Made by a program: the position numbers and the translations under genes | Assembly (NCBI GenBank): GCA_025351005.1 | Contig: JANXWS010000089.1 | Coordinates: forward strand, 1 to 55,459 | Length of the DNA: 55,459 bases | Direction: 5' to 3' | From: Pseudomonadota bacterium | GTDB lineage: Bacteria; Pseudomonadota; Gammaproteobacteria; Steroidobacterales; Steroidobacteraceae | Notes under the pieces: generated by a model | Seen by the model: only the letters and a program-made list of their open reading frames with translations | Told to the model about the DNA's origin: nothing | Databases searched by the model: none | Shown here: positions 29,168 to 45,071 of the stretch, piece after piece | Layout of the letters: every line of letters begins with the position of its first letter | Numbering within the stretch: position 1 is the first letter of the stretch

Positions 29168-30526
29168 ATGCACGAGACACCCCCGGCCGGTCCGCGCGAG
29201 GGCAGCCTCGAGGCCCCGACGCGCCATCCGGTCGCCTGGCAGTCCCCCGGCTTCTACGACGAGACGGCGCTTTTCAAGGAGCTCGAGCGGGTGTTCGACA
29301 TCTGCCACGGCTGCCGCCGTTGCTTCAGCCTGTGCCAGTCCTTCCCGACGCTGTTCGACGCGATCGACGCGGGCCCGAGCGGCGAGCTCGAGGGCGTGCC
29401 GAAGACGGCCTACTGGCAGGTCATCGACCACTGCTACCTCTGCGACATGTGCTACATGACGAAATGCCCGTACGTGCCGCCGCATCCGTGGAACGTCGAC
29501 TTCCCGCACCTGATGCTGCGCGGCAAGGCCGTCAAGCATGCGCAGCACCGCACCAGCGTCCGCGACCGGCTGCTGTCTTCGACCGACGCGGTGGGCAGGA
29601 TCGCCGGGATTCCGGTAGTGGCCGAGGTCGTCAATGCCGCGAACCGCAGCCGTCCCGTCCGCCGGTTGCTGCAGTCGGCGCTCGGCGTGCACGCCGATGC
29701 GCCGTTGCCGGAGTTTCACTCGCGGAGCTTTCGCGACCGCGAGGCGGGACGGCCGAAGCCCCCGATCGAGGCGGTCGAGACGCCCGGTACCCGCGGCCGC
29801 GTCGCGCTGTTCGTGACCTGCTACGGCAACCGCAACGAGCCCGCGATCGACGCGGACCTGGTCGCGGTCTACGAGCACAACGGCATCCCGGTCCGGGTCG
29901 CGCCGCAGGAGCGCTGCTGCGGCATGCCGAAGCTCGAGCTCGGCGACCTACCGGCGGTGGCGGCGCTCAAGGACTACAACGTGCCGAGGCTCGCGGCGCT
30001 CGTCGACGATGGCTGGGACCTGGTGGCGCCGGTGCCGTCCTGCGTGCTGATGTTCAAGCAGGAGCTGCCGCTCCTGTTTCCGGACGACGCACTGGTCCGC
30101 AAGGTCAGCGAGCACATGTTCGATCCCTTCGAGTACCTGTGGCTGAGGCACGCGGCGGGCCGGCTCAGCACTGACTTCCAGCGCGAGCTCGGCCGGGTCT
30201 GCTACCACGTCGCCTGCCACCTGCGCGTACAGAATCTGGGCCTGAAGACGCGCGACGTGCTGAAGCTCGTGCCGGGCACCACGCTCGAGGTCATCGAGCG
30301 CTGCTCGGGCCACGACGGCAGCTACGCCGTCAAGCGCGAGTTCCGCGCCTCATCGCTCAGGATCGGCGCGCCGGTTGTCGCGCGCGTCGCCGCAAGCCAT
30401 GCTGACTTTCACTCGAGCGACTGCCCGATGGCGGGCCAGCAGATTGCGAGCGGACTCGAGGACCATGCTCCGCCGACGCACCCGCTGACGCTGCTGCGGC
30501 TCGCCTACGGGTTGGCCGGTGACTGA
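29168..30526 (+). CDS. GlpC/HdrD-like Fe-S protein with cysteine-rich (CCG) domains
   Basis: A 452-residue soluble oxidoreductase component. Two [4Fe-4S] motifs lie near the N-terminus: [11 protein letters not shown] (about residue 47) and [14 protein letters not shown] (about 97). Two heterodisulfide-reductase-type cysteine-rich regions follow, marked by ERCCGMP near 245 and [10 protein letters not shown] plus SSDCPMAG near the end. Such proteins pass electrons from a membrane or flavin donor to a partner. Placed between rubrerythrin and DUF3501, a role feeding the rubrerythrin is plausible but unproven. Its end overlaps the DUF3501 start by 8 bp. Confidence 0.88.
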   Translation: MHETPPAGPREGSLEAPTRHPVAWQSPGFYDETALFKELERVFDICHGCRRCFSLCQSFPTLFDAIDAGPSGELEGVPKTAYWQVIDHCYLCDMCYMTKCPYVPPHPWNVDFPHLMLRGKAVKHAQHRTSVRDRLLSSTDAVGRIAGIPVVAEVVNAANRSRPVRRLLQSALGVHADAPLPEFHSRSFRDREAGRPKPPIEAVETPGTRGRVALFVTCYGNRNEPAIDADLVAVYEHNGIPVRVAPQERCCGMPKLELGDLPAVAALKDYNVPRLAALVDDGWDLVAPVPSCVLMFKQELPLLFPDDALVRKVSEHMFDPFEYLWLRHAAGRLSTDFQRELGRVCYHVACHLRVQNLGLKTRDVLKLVPGTTLEVIERCSGHDGSYAVKREFRASSLRIGAPVVARVAASHADFHSSDCPMAGQQIASGLEDHAPPTHPLTLLRLAYGLAGD

Positions 30527-31121
30527 CGGCACCGCCCGAGGCGGACGCCTGGCTCCGCCCGATCTGCTGAGCCTCGAGGAGTACGCGCGGACGCGGCCCG
30601 AGTTCCGGGCGCGCGTGCTCGCGCACAAGCGGCTGCGCAGCATCGCCGTCGGACCGCACACCACCTGGTGCTTCGAGGACCGGCTCACGGTCCAGTACCA
30701 GGTGCAGGAGATGCTGCGTGCCGAGCGCATCTTCGAGGCCGGCGGCATCCAGGACGAGCTCGACGCCTACAACCCGCTGATCCCCGACGGCACCAACCTG
30801 AAGGCCACGCTCCTGATCGAGTACCCCGATGCGGCGGAGCGCGCGCTTGCCCTCCGGCGCCTGAAGGGCATCGAGGGCCGCTGCTACGTCGCAGTCGGAG
30901 GTGCCCGAAGTTATGCGATCGCCGACGAGGACCTCGAGCGGGAGAACGCCGACAAGACCTCGGCGGTCCATTTCCTGCGCTTCGAGCTCTCGGCGGAGGC
31001 GCGGCAGGCGTTCCTCGCGGGCGGCGCGGTGACGCTCGGCGTGGACCACCCGGCCTACCGCCACGCACTCGAGCTCACGGTCGCGGCCCGCGCCGCGCTC
31101 GCGGCCGACCTCGGCGCATGA
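30519..31121 (+). CDS. DUF3501 family protein
   Basis: A 200-residue soluble protein of the uncharacterised DUF3501 family. The pattern [43 protein letters not shown] and [18 protein letters not shown] fits it. Only one cysteine is apparent, so it does not look like a cluster-binding protein. Translation starts at a GTG inside the end of the Fe-S gene, so its production is tied to that protein. DUF3501 repeatedly neighbours rubrerythrin and this type of Fe-S protein, which suggests a shared complex; its job is unknown. Confidence 0.85.
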   Translation: MTDGTARGGRLAPPDLLSLEEYARTRPEFRARVLAHKRLRSIAVGPHTTWCFEDRLTVQYQVQEMLRAERIFEAGGIQDELDAYNPLIPDGTNLKATLLIEYPDAAERALALRRLKGIEGRCYVAVGGARSYAIADEDLERENADKTSAVHFLRFELSAEARQAFLAGGAVTLGVDHPAYRHALELTVAARAALAADLGA

Positions 31122-31209
31122 GCGGGACTGTGCCCGTGTCCGCCGGGTGTCCCGCCACGGCGGGGACCGGCGGCCGGCCGTGCCGTTTTCGAGTACGCTC
31201 GCGGCGGCG

Positions 31210-33105
31210 ATGAACACGTCCTACACCAGTTCCGATATCGAGGTCCTGTCGGGCCTCGACCCGGTGCGCCGCCGCCCGGGCATGTACACCGACACCACGC
31301 GCCCGAACCACCTCGTGCACGAGGTCGTCGACAACAGCGTCGACGAGGCGCTGGCCGGCCACTGCAAGGAGATTGCGGTCAGCGTCTTCAAGGATGGATC
31401 GGTCGAGGTCGAGGACGATGGCCGCGGCATGCCGGTCGACCTGCATCCGAACGAAAAGATTCCGGGCGTCGAGCTGATCCTCACGCGGCTGCATGCCGGC
31501 GGCAAGTTCTCGGACAAGACCTACCAACAGGCCGGCGGTCTGCACGGCGTCGGCGTGTCGGTCGTCAATGCGCTTTCGGCGCGACTCGAGTGCCGGGTGC
31601 GGCGCGACGGCAACGAGTACCTGATCTCGTTCAAGAACGGCCGCCTCGATCAGAAGCTCAAGGTTGTCGGCAAGGTCGGCGCACGCAACACCGGCACGAC
31701 CGTGCGCTTCTGGCCGGATGCCGGCTACTTCGACTCCGACAAGATCTCGCTCGCCAAGCTCCGCCACGTGCTGCGTGCCAAGGCCGTGCTCAGCCCGGGG
31801 CTGCGAGTGCGGCTGTTCGCGGAGGCAACCGGCGAGCGCGACGAGTGGTTCTACACGGCCGGGCTCGCGGGCTACCTGCTCGAGCGACTGGAGCAGGCGG
31901 CGCTCGTCCCGGAGGAGCCGTTCACCGCGAGCCTGAAGGGTGGCAACGAGGTCGCCGAGTGGGCCTTCGGCTGGCTGCAGGACGAGGGTATCGAGGCGGT
32001 CGGTGAGAGCTACGTCAACCTGATACCGACCACCGAGGGTGGCACGCACGTCAACGGGCTGCGGGCCGGCATCACCGAGGCGGTGCGCGAGTTCTGCGAG
32101 TTCCGCACGCTGGTGCCGCGCGGCGTCAAGCTCGCACCGGAGGACGTCTGGGACCGGCTCTGCTACGTGCTGTCGGTCAAGATGTCGGACCCCCAGTTTG
32201 CGGGCCAGACCAAGGAGCGGCTCGCGTCCCGCGAGTCGGCCGCGTTCGTCTCCGGCCTCGTCAAGGACGCGTTCGCGGTCTGGCTGGCGCAGCATCCGGA
32301 GGCGGGCGAGAAGATCGCCGCGCTCGCGATCCAGAATGCGCAGGCACGGATCAAGGCGGCGCAGAAGGTCGTGAGGAAGCGCGTCGTATCGGGGCCCGCG
32401 CTGCCCGGCAAGCTCGCCGACTGCACGTCCCAGGATCCGGAGCGCACCGAGCTCTTCCTGGTCGAGGGCGACTCCGCCGGCGGCAGCGCCAAGCAGGCGC
32501 GCGAGCGCGAGTTCCAGGCGGTGATGCCGCTGCGCGGCAAGATCCTGAACACGTGGGAGGTCGACGCGGCCGGCGTGCTCGGCTCGCAGGAGGTGCATGA
32601 CATCGCGGTCGCGATCGGCGTCGAGCCCGGCTCGCCCCGGCTCGAAGACCTGCGCTACCACAAGATCTGCGTGCTGGCCGACGCCGACTCAGACGGCCAG
32701 CACATCGCGACGCTCTTGTGCGCACTCTTCCTGCGGCACTTCCGGCCGCTGGTGCTCGCCGGCCACGTGCACGTTGCGATGCCGCCGCTGTACCGCGTCG
32801 ATGTCGGCCGCAACGTCTACTACGCGCTCGATGACGCCGAGCGTGCCGGCATCCTCGACCGCATCGCCGCCGAGGGCACGCGCGGCAAGATCACGGTCAC
32901 GCGCTTCAAGGGCCTGGGCGAGATGAGCCCGTTGCAGTTGCGCGACACGACGATGGCGCCGCAGACGCGCCGCCTGCTGCAGCTCACGGTCGAGGCCGCC
33001 GACGACACCGACCAGCTGATGGACATGCTGCTCGCCAAGAAGCGGGCCGGCGACCGGCGCAACTGGCTCGAGAGCAAGGGCAACCTCGCCGAGGTGCTGC
33101 CATGA
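31210..33105 (+). CDS. parE: DNA topoisomerase IV subunit B
   Basis: A 631-residue ATPase subunit of topoisomerase IV, which unlinks daughter chromosomes. The ATG chosen starts [20 protein letters not shown], as in other ParE proteins; an upstream in-frame ATG at 31147 is less likely. GHKL motifs are [21 protein letters not shown] and [14 protein letters not shown]. The TOPRIM motif [13 protein letters not shown] and DADSDGQHI bind magnesium in the C-terminal half. At 631 residues it is ParE-length rather than GyrB. parC overlaps by ATGA. Confidence 0.96.
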   Translation: MNTSYTSSDIEVLSGLDPVRRRPGMYTDTTRPNHLVHEVVDNSVDEALAGHCKEIAVSVFKDGSVEVEDDGRGMPVDLHPNEKIPGVELILTRLHAGGKFSDKTYQQAGGLHGVGVSVVNALSARLECRVRRDGNEYLISFKNGRLDQKLKVVGKVGARNTGTTVRFWPDAGYFDSDKISLAKLRHVLRAKAVLSPGLRVRLFAEATGERDEWFYTAGLAGYLLERLEQAALVPEEPFTASLKGGNEVAEWAFGWLQDEGIEAVGESYVNLIPTTEGGTHVNGLRAGITEAVREFCEFRTLVPRGVKLAPEDVWDRLCYVLSVKMSDPQFAGQTKERLASRESAAFVSGLVKDAFAVWLAQHPEAGEKIAALAIQNAQARIKAAQKVVRKRVVSGPALPGKLADCTSQDPERTELFLVEGDSAGGSAKQAREREFQAVMPLRGKILNTWEVDAAGVLGSQEVHDIAVAIGVEPGSPRLEDLRYHKICVLADADSDGQHIATLLCALFLRHFRPLVLAGHVHVAMPPLYRVDVGRNVYYALDDAERAGILDRIAAEGTRGKITVTRFKGLGEMSPLQLRDTTMAPQTRRLLQLTVEAADDTDQLMDMLLAKKRAGDRRNWLESKGNLAEVLP

Positions 33106-35372
33106 AGCCCGGCGAGCTCAACTTCGACGGCGTCGAGCGCCGGCCGCTGAAGGCGTTCACCGAAAAGGCGTACCTCGAGTACTCGATGTATGTGATTCTC
33201 GACCGCGCGCTGCCGCAGCTCGCCGACGGCCTGAAGCCGGTACAGCGGCGCATCGTCTACGCGATGAGCGAGCTGGCGCTGTCGGCCGGCGCGAAGCACA
33301 AGAAGAGCGCGCGCACGATCGGCGACGTCATCGGCAAGTTTCATCCGCACGGCGACTCGGCCTGCTACGAAGCCATGGTGCATATGGCGCAGGACTTCTC
33401 CTACCGTTACCCCATCGTCGACGGCCAGGGCAACTTTGGCTCGACCGACGACCCGAAGTCCTTCGCCGCCATGCGCTACACCGAGGCGCGTCTGCGGCCG
33501 TACGCCGAGACGCTGCTCGCCGAACTCGACCAGGGAACAGTCGAGTGGACGCCGAATTTCGACGGCACGCTCGAGGAGCCGGCATTGATGCCGGCGCGGC
33601 TGCCGAACGTGCTGCTGAACGGCGCCTCGGGAATAGCGGTGGGCATGGCGACCGACATCCCGCCGCACAACCTGAAGGAGGTGGCGAGCGCCTGCATCCG
33701 GCTGCTCGACGAGCCGGACGTGAAGCTGCGCGAGCTCTTGAAGCTGGTGCCGGGGCCGGACTTCCCGACCGGCGGCGAGATCATTACGCCGCGGGCGGAG
33801 CTGCGCGCGCTGTATGAGGAGGGCAACGGCAGCTTCCGGGCGCGCGCCGTCTACGAGGTCGCGGACGGGGAGGTGGTGATCACGGCGCTCCCGTACCAGG
33901 TGTCCGGCGCCAGGATCCAGGAGCAGGTCGCAGCGCAGATCCGCACCAAGAAGCTGCCGATGGTCGACAACGTCCGCGACGAATCCGACCACGAGGACCC
34001 GACGCGGATCGTGCTCGAGCTGCGCTCCAACCGCGTCGACGTCGAGCAGCTGATGGCGCACCTGTTCGCGACCACCGACCTCGAGCGCTCCTACCGCGTA
34101 AACCTGAACGTCATCACGCTCGACGGCCGGCCGCAGGTGCTGGGGTTGCGCGAGCTCCTGGTCGAGTGGCTCAGCTATCGCCAGCGCACCGTGACGCGCC
34201 GCCTCGAGCACCGCCTCGGCAAGGTCAACGCGCGGTTGCACATACTGGACGGCCTGCTGGTCGCGTTCCTGAATCTGGACGAGGTCATCCGCATCGTACG
34301 CCGCGAGGACGAGCCGAAGCCGGTGCTGATGAAGCGCTTCAAGCTGTCGGCCGAGCAGGCCGAGGCGATCCTCGAGACCAAGCTCAGGCACCTCGCGAAG
34401 CTCGAGGAAATGAAAATCAGGGCCGAGCAGGCCGCGCTCGCGAGCGAGCGCGACGAGCTCGTCGCGACGCTGAAGAGCCCGGCCCGTCTGAAGAAGCTGA
34501 TGCGAGCGGAGCTGGTCGAGGACAGCGACAAATACGGCGATGCACGGCGCACCCGGATCGTCGAGCGCGAGGCTGCCAAGGCGATCGACGAGACCGAGCT
34601 GTTGGTCGCGGAGCCCGTCACCATCGTGCTCTCGACCGCGGGCTTCGTGCGGCAGGCCAAGGGCCACGACATCGATCCGCGCTCGTTCTCCTACAAGGCC
34701 GGCGACGGTTTCCAGGCGGCGGCGCGCGGCAAGAGCACGCAGCAGGCCGTGTTCCTCGATTCCACCGGTCGGACCTACAGCCTGGCGGCGCACTCGCTGC
34801 CTTCGGCGCGCGGCCAGGGCGAGCCGCTGTCGGGGCGCGTCGATCCGCCGGACGGCGCGACCTTCGCGAGCGTCATGCTGGGCGAACCCGGCGACCGTTA
34901 CGTGGTCGCGACCGACGCCGGCTATGGATTCATCGTGCGCCTCGAGGAGCTTTACGCGCGCAACCGCGCCGGCAAGGCCGTGCTGGCCGTCCCGGCGCAG
35001 GCCAAGGCAATTCCGGCGGCAGCCGTCGGCGACGATCCGGACGCGCTGATCGCGGTCACCGCCGCGACGGACGGCAAGGACGGGCGGCTGCTGGTGTTCC
35101 CGGTCGCGCAACTGCCTGAGCTCGCCAAGGGGCGCGGCAACAAGCTGTTGAACATCCCGGCCGCGAAGTCGGAGCATCGGACCGAGCTCCTGGTCGCGGT
35201 CGCGGTGGTGCCGCCGCAGGGCCGGCTGCGCGTCCTGTGCGACGAGCGCGCGATGACGCTCGCCTGGAGCGAACTCGCCGACTACGGCGGCGAGCGCGCG
35301 CAGCGCGGTTCGCTGCTGCCCAAGAACTACCGGCGCGTGACCGGGCTCGAGGTCGAGTCGCCGGGCGCGTGA
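33102..35372 (+). CDS. parC: DNA topoisomerase IV subunit A
   Basis: A 756-residue DNA-cleaving subunit. The N-terminal block [26 protein letters not shown] and the quinolone-determining region [14 protein letters not shown] are clear; Ser and Glu at the positions equivalent to E. coli 80 and 84 are the susceptible type. The catalytic tyrosine is in AMRYTEARL near residue 126. The C-terminal part holds ParC-type beta-propeller repeats without a GyrA box. It is translated by coupling to parE. A 112-bp gap separates it from glgP. Confidence 0.96.
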   Translation: MKPGELNFDGVERRPLKAFTEKAYLEYSMYVILDRALPQLADGLKPVQRRIVYAMSELALSAGAKHKKSARTIGDVIGKFHPHGDSACYEAMVHMAQDFSYRYPIVDGQGNFGSTDDPKSFAAMRYTEARLRPYAETLLAELDQGTVEWTPNFDGTLEEPALMPARLPNVLLNGASGIAVGMATDIPPHNLKEVASACIRLLDEPDVKLRELLKLVPGPDFPTGGEIITPRAELRALYEEGNGSFRARAVYEVADGEVVITALPYQVSGARIQEQVAAQIRTKKLPMVDNVRDESDHEDPTRIVLELRSNRVDVEQLMAHLFATTDLERSYRVNLNVITLDGRPQVLGLRELLVEWLSYRQRTVTRRLEHRLGKVNARLHILDGLLVAFLNLDEVIRIVRREDEPKPVLMKRFKLSAEQAEAILETKLRHLAKLEEMKIRAEQAALASERDELVATLKSPARLKKLMRAELVEDSDKYGDARRTRIVEREAAKAIDETELLVAEPVTIVLSTAGFVRQAKGHDIDPRSFSYKAGDGFQAAARGKSTQQAVFLDSTGRTYSLAAHSLPSARGQGEPLSGRVDPPDGATFASVMLGEPGDRYVVATDAGYGFIVRLEELYARNRAGKAVLAVPAQAKAIPAAAVGDDPDALIAVTAATDGKDGRLLVFPVAQLPELAKGRGNKLLNIPAAKSEHRTELLVAVAVVPPQGRLRVLCDERAMTLAWSELADYGGERAQRGSLLPKNYRRVTGLEVESPGA

Positions 35373-35484
35373 GCGACGCCCCCACAAGGCGCGGCGCGCG
35401 ACCGCGGCGGCATTGCAGCATGGTCAATCCGCAGTGCAGCGGTTATCGTTCGGCCGCCCCCCGGCGACGGACCCGGAACTCCCG

Positions 35485-37964
<2,480 letters not shown>

Positions 37965-37965
<1 letters not shown>

Positions 37966-40208
37966 TGGCCAAGCCCACCAAGAAAAAGGCATTGCCGCCG
38001 CTGCCGGCGGCGACCGTCGACGCGATCGTCGCCGCCACCCACCGCGAGCCGCGCTCGGTGCTCGGCTACCACGAGTTCCCGCGCGCCGACGAGCAGCCGC
38101 TGTGCGTCGTGCGCGTGCTGGAGCCGGACGCGGTCGAGGTCGCGGTCTTCTGGCAGGACGAGGCGCCGTCGGCCGCGCGGCCGCTTTCGCAGCTGCACCC
38201 GGCCGGCCTGTTCCAGGGACGGGTAGCGTACCGCCGCCCGCTGCTGCCGTACCGGCTCAGCGTCCGCTACCGCGACGGGCACGAGCTGGTCAAGCCCGAT
38301 CCGTATTTCTTCGCGCCGCAGCTGACCGACCTCGACCTCTACCTGTTTGGCGAAGGTACCCATCACCGCATCTGGTCGAAGCTCGGCGCCCATCCGACCG
38401 TGCTCGAGGGCGTGGCCGGCACGCACTTCGCCGTCTGGGCACCGAACGCGGCCCGTGTCAGCGTCGTGGGTCCCTTCAACCTCTGGGACGGGCGCAAGCA
38501 CGCGATGCACGCGCGCGGCGGCAGCGGCATCTGGGAACTGTTCGTGCCCGGGGTCGGCACGGGCGCGGCTTACAAGTTCGAGATCCGCACGGCGGCGGGC
38601 GCGACGCGCCTGCGCGCCGACCCGTTCGGCTGCGCGATGGAGCTCCGTCCCGGCAACTGCTCGCTGGTCGCCGAACTCGGCGGCTTCGACTGGCACGACG
38701 CGGCCTGGCTCGAGGCGCGCCGCGAGCGGGACCCGGCGCGCCAGCCGATCAGCGTCTACGAGGTCCACCCGGGATCGTGGCGCCGCGCCCCCGGCCGCGA
38801 GCCGCCGTTCCTGAACTGGCGCGAGCTGGCCAACCAGCTGATCCCGTACGTGCTCGACCTCGGCTACACGCACGTCGAGCTGATGGGCGTCGCCGAGCAC
38901 CCGTTTGACGGCTCGTGGGGCTACCAGGTGGTCGGCTACTACGCCCCGACGGCGCGCTTCGGCAGCCCGCAGGACCTCATGTACTTCGTCGACCGTTGCC
39001 ATGCCGCCGGGCTCGGCGTGCTGATGGACTGGGTGCCGGCTCACTTCCCGAAGGACGAACACGGTCTCGCCGAGTTCGACGGCAGTGCGCTCTACGAGCA
39101 CGCCGATCCACGCCAGGGCGAGCACCGCGACTGGGGCACGAAGATCTTCAACTTCGGCCGCCACGAGGTGCGCAACTTCCTGGTCGCGAACGCGCTTTAC
39201 TGGCTCGGCGAGTTCCACATCGACGGGCTCAGGGTCGACGCGGTCGCCTCGATGCTGTACCTCGATTATTCGCGGGTCGCCGGCGAGTGGATTCCGAACC
39301 GCTACGGCGGCCGCGAGAACCTCGATGCGATCGACTTCCTGCGACACCTGAACTGGGCCGTGCGGCAGGATGCGCCCGGCGCACTGATGATCGCCGAGGA
39401 ATCGACCGCCTTCCCCGGCGTGACGACGCCGACGCATCTCGGCGGGCTCGGTTTCCACTTCAAGTGGAACATGGGATGGATGAACGACACGCTCCGCTAC
39501 ATGGCGCTCGACCCGGTGTACCGCAGCCACGAGCACCGGCTGGTAACGTTTTCCTTCGTGTACGCCTGGTCCGAGCGATTCATGCTGCCGATCTCGCATG
39601 ACGAGGTCGTGCACGGCAAGCGCGCACTGCTCGACAAGATGCCGGGCGACGAGTGGCAGAAGCGCGCCAACTACCGCCTGCTGCTGACGTACATGGCCGT
39701 GCACCCCGGCAAGAAGCTCCTGTTCATGGGCTGCGAGTTCGGCCAGTGGCACGAGTGGCGCGCGGACGAGGGCCTCGACTGGGGCCTGCTCGGCGACGAG
39801 CGCCACCGGCGACTGCGCGATCTGAACCGCGACCTCAATGGGCTGTACCGCGGCCTGCAGCAGCTGCATGGAAGCGACTGCGACGGCGATGGCTTCGCCT
39901 GGATAGACCTGCACAACGCCTCGCAGAGCGTCTTCGCTTTCGAGCGACGCGCGACGCAGGGCGACGCCGGTGCGCCGCTGATCTGCGTCTTCAACGCGAC
40001 CCCGGTGCCGCGCGACGACTACTGGGTCGGCGTCGACCACCCCGGGCGTTACGCGACGTTGTTTGATTCCGACGCTGCGCGCTACGGCGGCTCGGGCTAC
40101 GCCCGGGCCGCCGAGTTCGAGGCGACCGAGGGCGGCGCGCAGGGGCGCCGCTACGCGATCAGGGTCGCGCTGCCGCCGCTCGGCGCGCTGGTCCTGCAGC
40201 AGGCCTGA
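37965..40208 (+). CDS. glgB: 1,4-alpha-glucan branching enzyme
   Basis: A 747-residue GH13 enzyme that creates alpha-1,6 branches. Two N-terminal CBM48-like modules occupy about residues 15-220 (GTHFAVWAPNAARVSVVG). The barrel follows, with ELMGVAEHPFDGSWGYQVVGYYAPT, the nucleophile aspartate in GLRVDAVASMLYLDYSR, the acid glutamate in IAEESTAFPG, and LPISHDEVVHGK. Length is typical of the long gammaproteobacterial form. The start is one base into the glgP stop, so the pair is translationally coupled. Confidence 0.96.
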
Positions 40209-40257
40209 TCGTGCTGCCCTCGCTGCAGCTGGCAGCCGTGTTCCGGGCGGGCCCGCG

Positions 40258-42375
<2,118 letters not shown>

Positions 42376-42392
42376 CGGCCGGCGGCGTTCCG

Positions 42393-42998
42393 GTGGCCGA
42401 CAAGTATCCGAACTTCGCCGCGCTCGTGGCCGCGGAGCCCGCGAGCGGCTACGAGGTGACGGTCCGCGATCGCGGCTCGTCGGTCGTGATTGCCGCCCCG
42501 CACGGCGGCGGCATCGAGCCCGGCACGTCGGAAGTGGCGCTCGCGATCGCCGGCCACGACCTGTCGTATTACCTGTTCGAGGGCCGGAAGCCGACGGCCA
42601 ACTTCGACCTGCACCTCACGAGCAGCAACTTCGACGAGCCGGGCTGCCTCGCGCTCTTGGGCGCGGCCGAGCGGGTCGTCACGGTGCACGGCGAGCGCAG
42701 CCGCGGGGAAGTCGTCTTTTGCGGCGGGCTCGACCGGCCGCTCGCCGCGGCGCTCGCGGCCGCGCTCGCCGGCCATGGCTTCGCGGTCGGATCCCACCTC
42801 GGCCCGGGGATGCAAGGCTCGCACTCCCGCAACATCTGCAACATCGGTCGCGCCCGCGCGGGCGTCCAGCTCGAGCTCGGCGGCGGTCTGCGCCGCCGCC
42901 TGGTCGACGCGCGCTCGGGCACCGCCGCCGAGCGGGCGGCACGGCTCGCGCGCTTCGCCGCGGCGGTGCGACGGGTGCTGGGCGCGGACCCGCGCTGA
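42393..42998 (+). CDS. Poly-gamma-glutamate hydrolase-like protein (PF05908/YjqB type)
   Basis: A 201-residue protein from a GTG start. IAAPHGGGIEPGTSE near residue 35 and a second histidine-containing VTVHGERS segment are the zinc-amidase features of the phage-derived poly-gamma-glutamate hydrolase fold. GMQGSHSRNICN then QLELGGGLRR complete the pattern. No signal peptide is seen, so if active it would act in the cytosol or be released by lysis. The 17-bp spacing puts it at the end of the glg operon, an odd place for such an enzyme. Substrate unknown. Confidence 0.75.
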   Translation: MADKYPNFAALVAAEPASGYEVTVRDRGSSVVIAAPHGGGIEPGTSEVALAIAGHDLSYYLFEGRKPTANFDLHLTSSNFDEPGCLALLGAAERVVTVHGERSRGEVVFCGGLDRPLAAALAAALAGHGFAVGSHLGPGMQGSHSRNICNIGRARAGVQLELGGGLRRRLVDARSGTAAERAARLARFAAAVRRVLGADPR

Positions 42999-43025
42999 AG
43001 CGCACCGTGCGCCGCAGGGGTCGGC

Positions 43026-44906
43026 TTAGTTGATGTCGATGACCGTCGTCGAGCGGGGCGGGAGCAGCAGCTCGTCCAGCAGCTGGACGCGCGCTCCGCT
43101 CAGCACATCCTGCCCGACGGCGCCGCGCGCGAGGCTCTCGCGGAAGCGGCCGAGATCGAGGCGCACGGGTGCCGCCGCCTTGTTGAGCGCGACCAGCACG
43201 GTCTCGCGGTCGAGCTGACGGAAGTAGACGTAGGCGCCACCGACCGGTGCGTAGTGGCGCAGCGAGCCGAACTGCGCGGCGCGCGAGTGTTTGCGCCAGT
43301 TGAACAGGGTGCGCACGAACTCCTGCGCCGCCGCGGCCGGCGGCGCGAGCCCGCGGCCGGAGAAGGCGTCGACCGCGTCACCAGCCCAGCCTCCCGGGAA
43401 ATCGGCACGTTTCTCGCCGTCGTTGCCCGGATGCTCGTTGGCGAGCAGCACCTCGGTGCCGTACAGGACCTGCGGGATGCCGCGCGTGGTCGCGACGACC
43501 GCGATCGCCATCCGGAACAGTGCATCGTCGCGGCCGAGCGCGGCGTAGACGCGATCGGTGTCGTGGTTGTCGGCGAACACCACCAGGTTGCGGGGATTCG
43601 CGTACAGGAAGTCTTCCGCCAGGCGCTCGTACAGGTCGACCAGCCCCGCGTACGGCTGTTCCGCCTTCTTCAAGCTCTCGGTCAGGGTGGATTGCAGCGG
43701 AAAGTCCATCAGGCTCGGCAGGTAGGACACGTAGCCGTCCGCGTTGCTCTTGCCGGCCTGCCAGTACGCCACCACGGCCGGGTCGTTGCGCCACTCCTCG
43801 CCGACGATGTTGAGGCGCGGGTACTCGCTCATGATCCGCTCCGTGTACGCGGCCATGAAACGTTTGTCGGAGTACGAGTACGTGTCGACGCGCAGTCCCG
43901 ACAGTTCGGCGTACTCGATCCACCACAGCGCGTTCTGGATCAGGTAAGTGCCGAGCTCGGCGCTCATCGGGTGCAAGTCCGGCATCTCGCGCGAGAACCA
44001 GCCGTCGACGAACAGCCGCCGGTCGACCTCGGCGGCGTACGGATCGAGGATCGTCGAGTGCTTGTGATTGGTCAGCGCCTGGCTGCCCTCGCCGCTGATC
44101 CAGTCGGGCGACGGCAGATCCCGCATCCACCAGTGCTGCGAGCCGATGTGGTTGACGACGACGTCGCCGATCAGGCCGATGCCGCGCGCCCGGGCCGCGC
44201 GGGCGAGCTCGCGCAGCTCCTCGCGCGTGCCGAGCCGCGGGTCGACGCGGTAGTGATCGGTAATCGAATAGCCGTGGTAGCTGAACGCCGGCTGCGCATT
44301 CTCCAGCACCGGCGTGAGCCAGATCTGGGTAAAACCCATGCGCTCGATGTAGTCGAGGTGCCCGGTGACGCCCGCGATGTCGCCGCCGTGACGGGCGCCC
44401 GGGTCCCTGCGGTCGAGGCGGTCGGCGGTCCCGGGTGGCCGGTCATTGCGCGCATCGCCGTTCGCGAAACGGTCGGGCACGATCAGGTAAATCGCGTCGC
44501 CGGCGTCGAAGCCCTTGCGCTCGCGGCTGCCGGCACGGCGTGCCTCGAGCACGTAGTCGCGGCGCAGGATGACCTTGCCGTCGTGGCGGAACACGAGCGC
44601 CACGTGGCCGGGGCGAGCGTCGCGGTCGAGCCGCAGGTTCAGGAACAGGTAGTCGGGGTTCGCGAGGCGCGTGACCGACGCGAGCCGCACGCCCGGGTAG
44701 TCGACCGCAGGGTTCAACTCGGCCACGCGCGGCCCGTGCACCATCAGTTGCAGGTCCGGCGAGGCGAAGCCAGTCCACCACGAGGGCGGATCGACGCGCA
44801 GGATGGCGTCCGCTGCCGGCGCTGCGGCTGTTGCCCGCGCCACGCCGAGTGTGGCGAGCAGGAGGACTGCGGCTGTCGCCCGGCGCCCTGGCTTGCTGTC
44901 GAGCAC
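43026..44906 (-). CDS. Secreted GH13 alpha-glucanase, cyclomaltodextrinase/neopullulanase-like
   Basis: The GTG start behind GGGGGCGGAC gives 626 residues with a signal peptide (about 1-30, RRATAAVLLLATLGVARATAAA). An N-terminal beta domain, as in SusA-type cyclomaltodextrinases, precedes the barrel. Barrel motifs are DVVVNHIGSQH, the nucleophile near Asp341 in GLRVDTYSYSDK, the acid glutamate in IVGEEW and FADNHDTDR. The product is probably periplasmic and splits maltodextrins or cyclodextrins to short sugars for the permease encoded divergently 165 bp away. The frame extends upstream of the GTG but carries no signal peptide there. Confidence 0.88.
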   Translation of the reverse strand: MLDSKPGRRATAAVLLLATLGVARATAAAPAADAILRVDPPSWWTGFASPDLQLMVHGPRVAELNPAVDYPGVRLASVTRLANPDYLFLNLRLDRDARPGHVALVFRHDGKVILRRDYVLEARRAGSRERKGFDAGDAIYLIVPDRFANGDARNDRPPGTADRLDRRDPGARHGGDIAGVTGHLDYIERMGFTQIWLTPVLENAQPAFSYHGYSITDHYRVDPRLGTREELRELARAARARGIGLIGDVVVNHIGSQHWWMRDLPSPDWISGEGSQALTNHKHSTILDPYAAEVDRRLFVDGWFSREMPDLHPMSAELGTYLIQNALWWIEYAELSGLRVDTYSYSDKRFMAAYTERIMSEYPRLNIVGEEWRNDPAVVAYWQAGKSNADGYVSYLPSLMDFPLQSTLTESLKKAEQPYAGLVDLYERLAEDFLYANPRNLVVFADNHDTDRVYAALGRDDALFRMAIAVVATTRGIPQVLYGTEVLLANEHPGNDGEKRADFPGGWAGDAVDAFSGRGLAPPAAAAQEFVRTLFNWRKHSRAAQFGSLRHYAPVGGAYVYFRQLDRETVLVALNKAAAPVRLDLGRFRESLARGAVGQDVLSGARVQLLDELLLPPRSTTVIDIN

Positions 44907-45071
44907 GTCCGCCCCCCGACGCCGCGCACGGCGGCCGGCCGCAGTAGAAGTCAGCACGGCCACCGCGGTCAAGCGGGCGCGACGCGGTGGCGGCCATGGC
45001 GTCACGGCCCTCGGGCCCGTCATACTCGCCGCGGCCGAGATGCCGGACGGCTCTCGAGGGGGCAGCGACAG

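Noticed and set aside
32820-35387. A long open frame antisense to parE-parC
   Set aside because: It mirrors the parC codon pattern and lacks recognisable domains.
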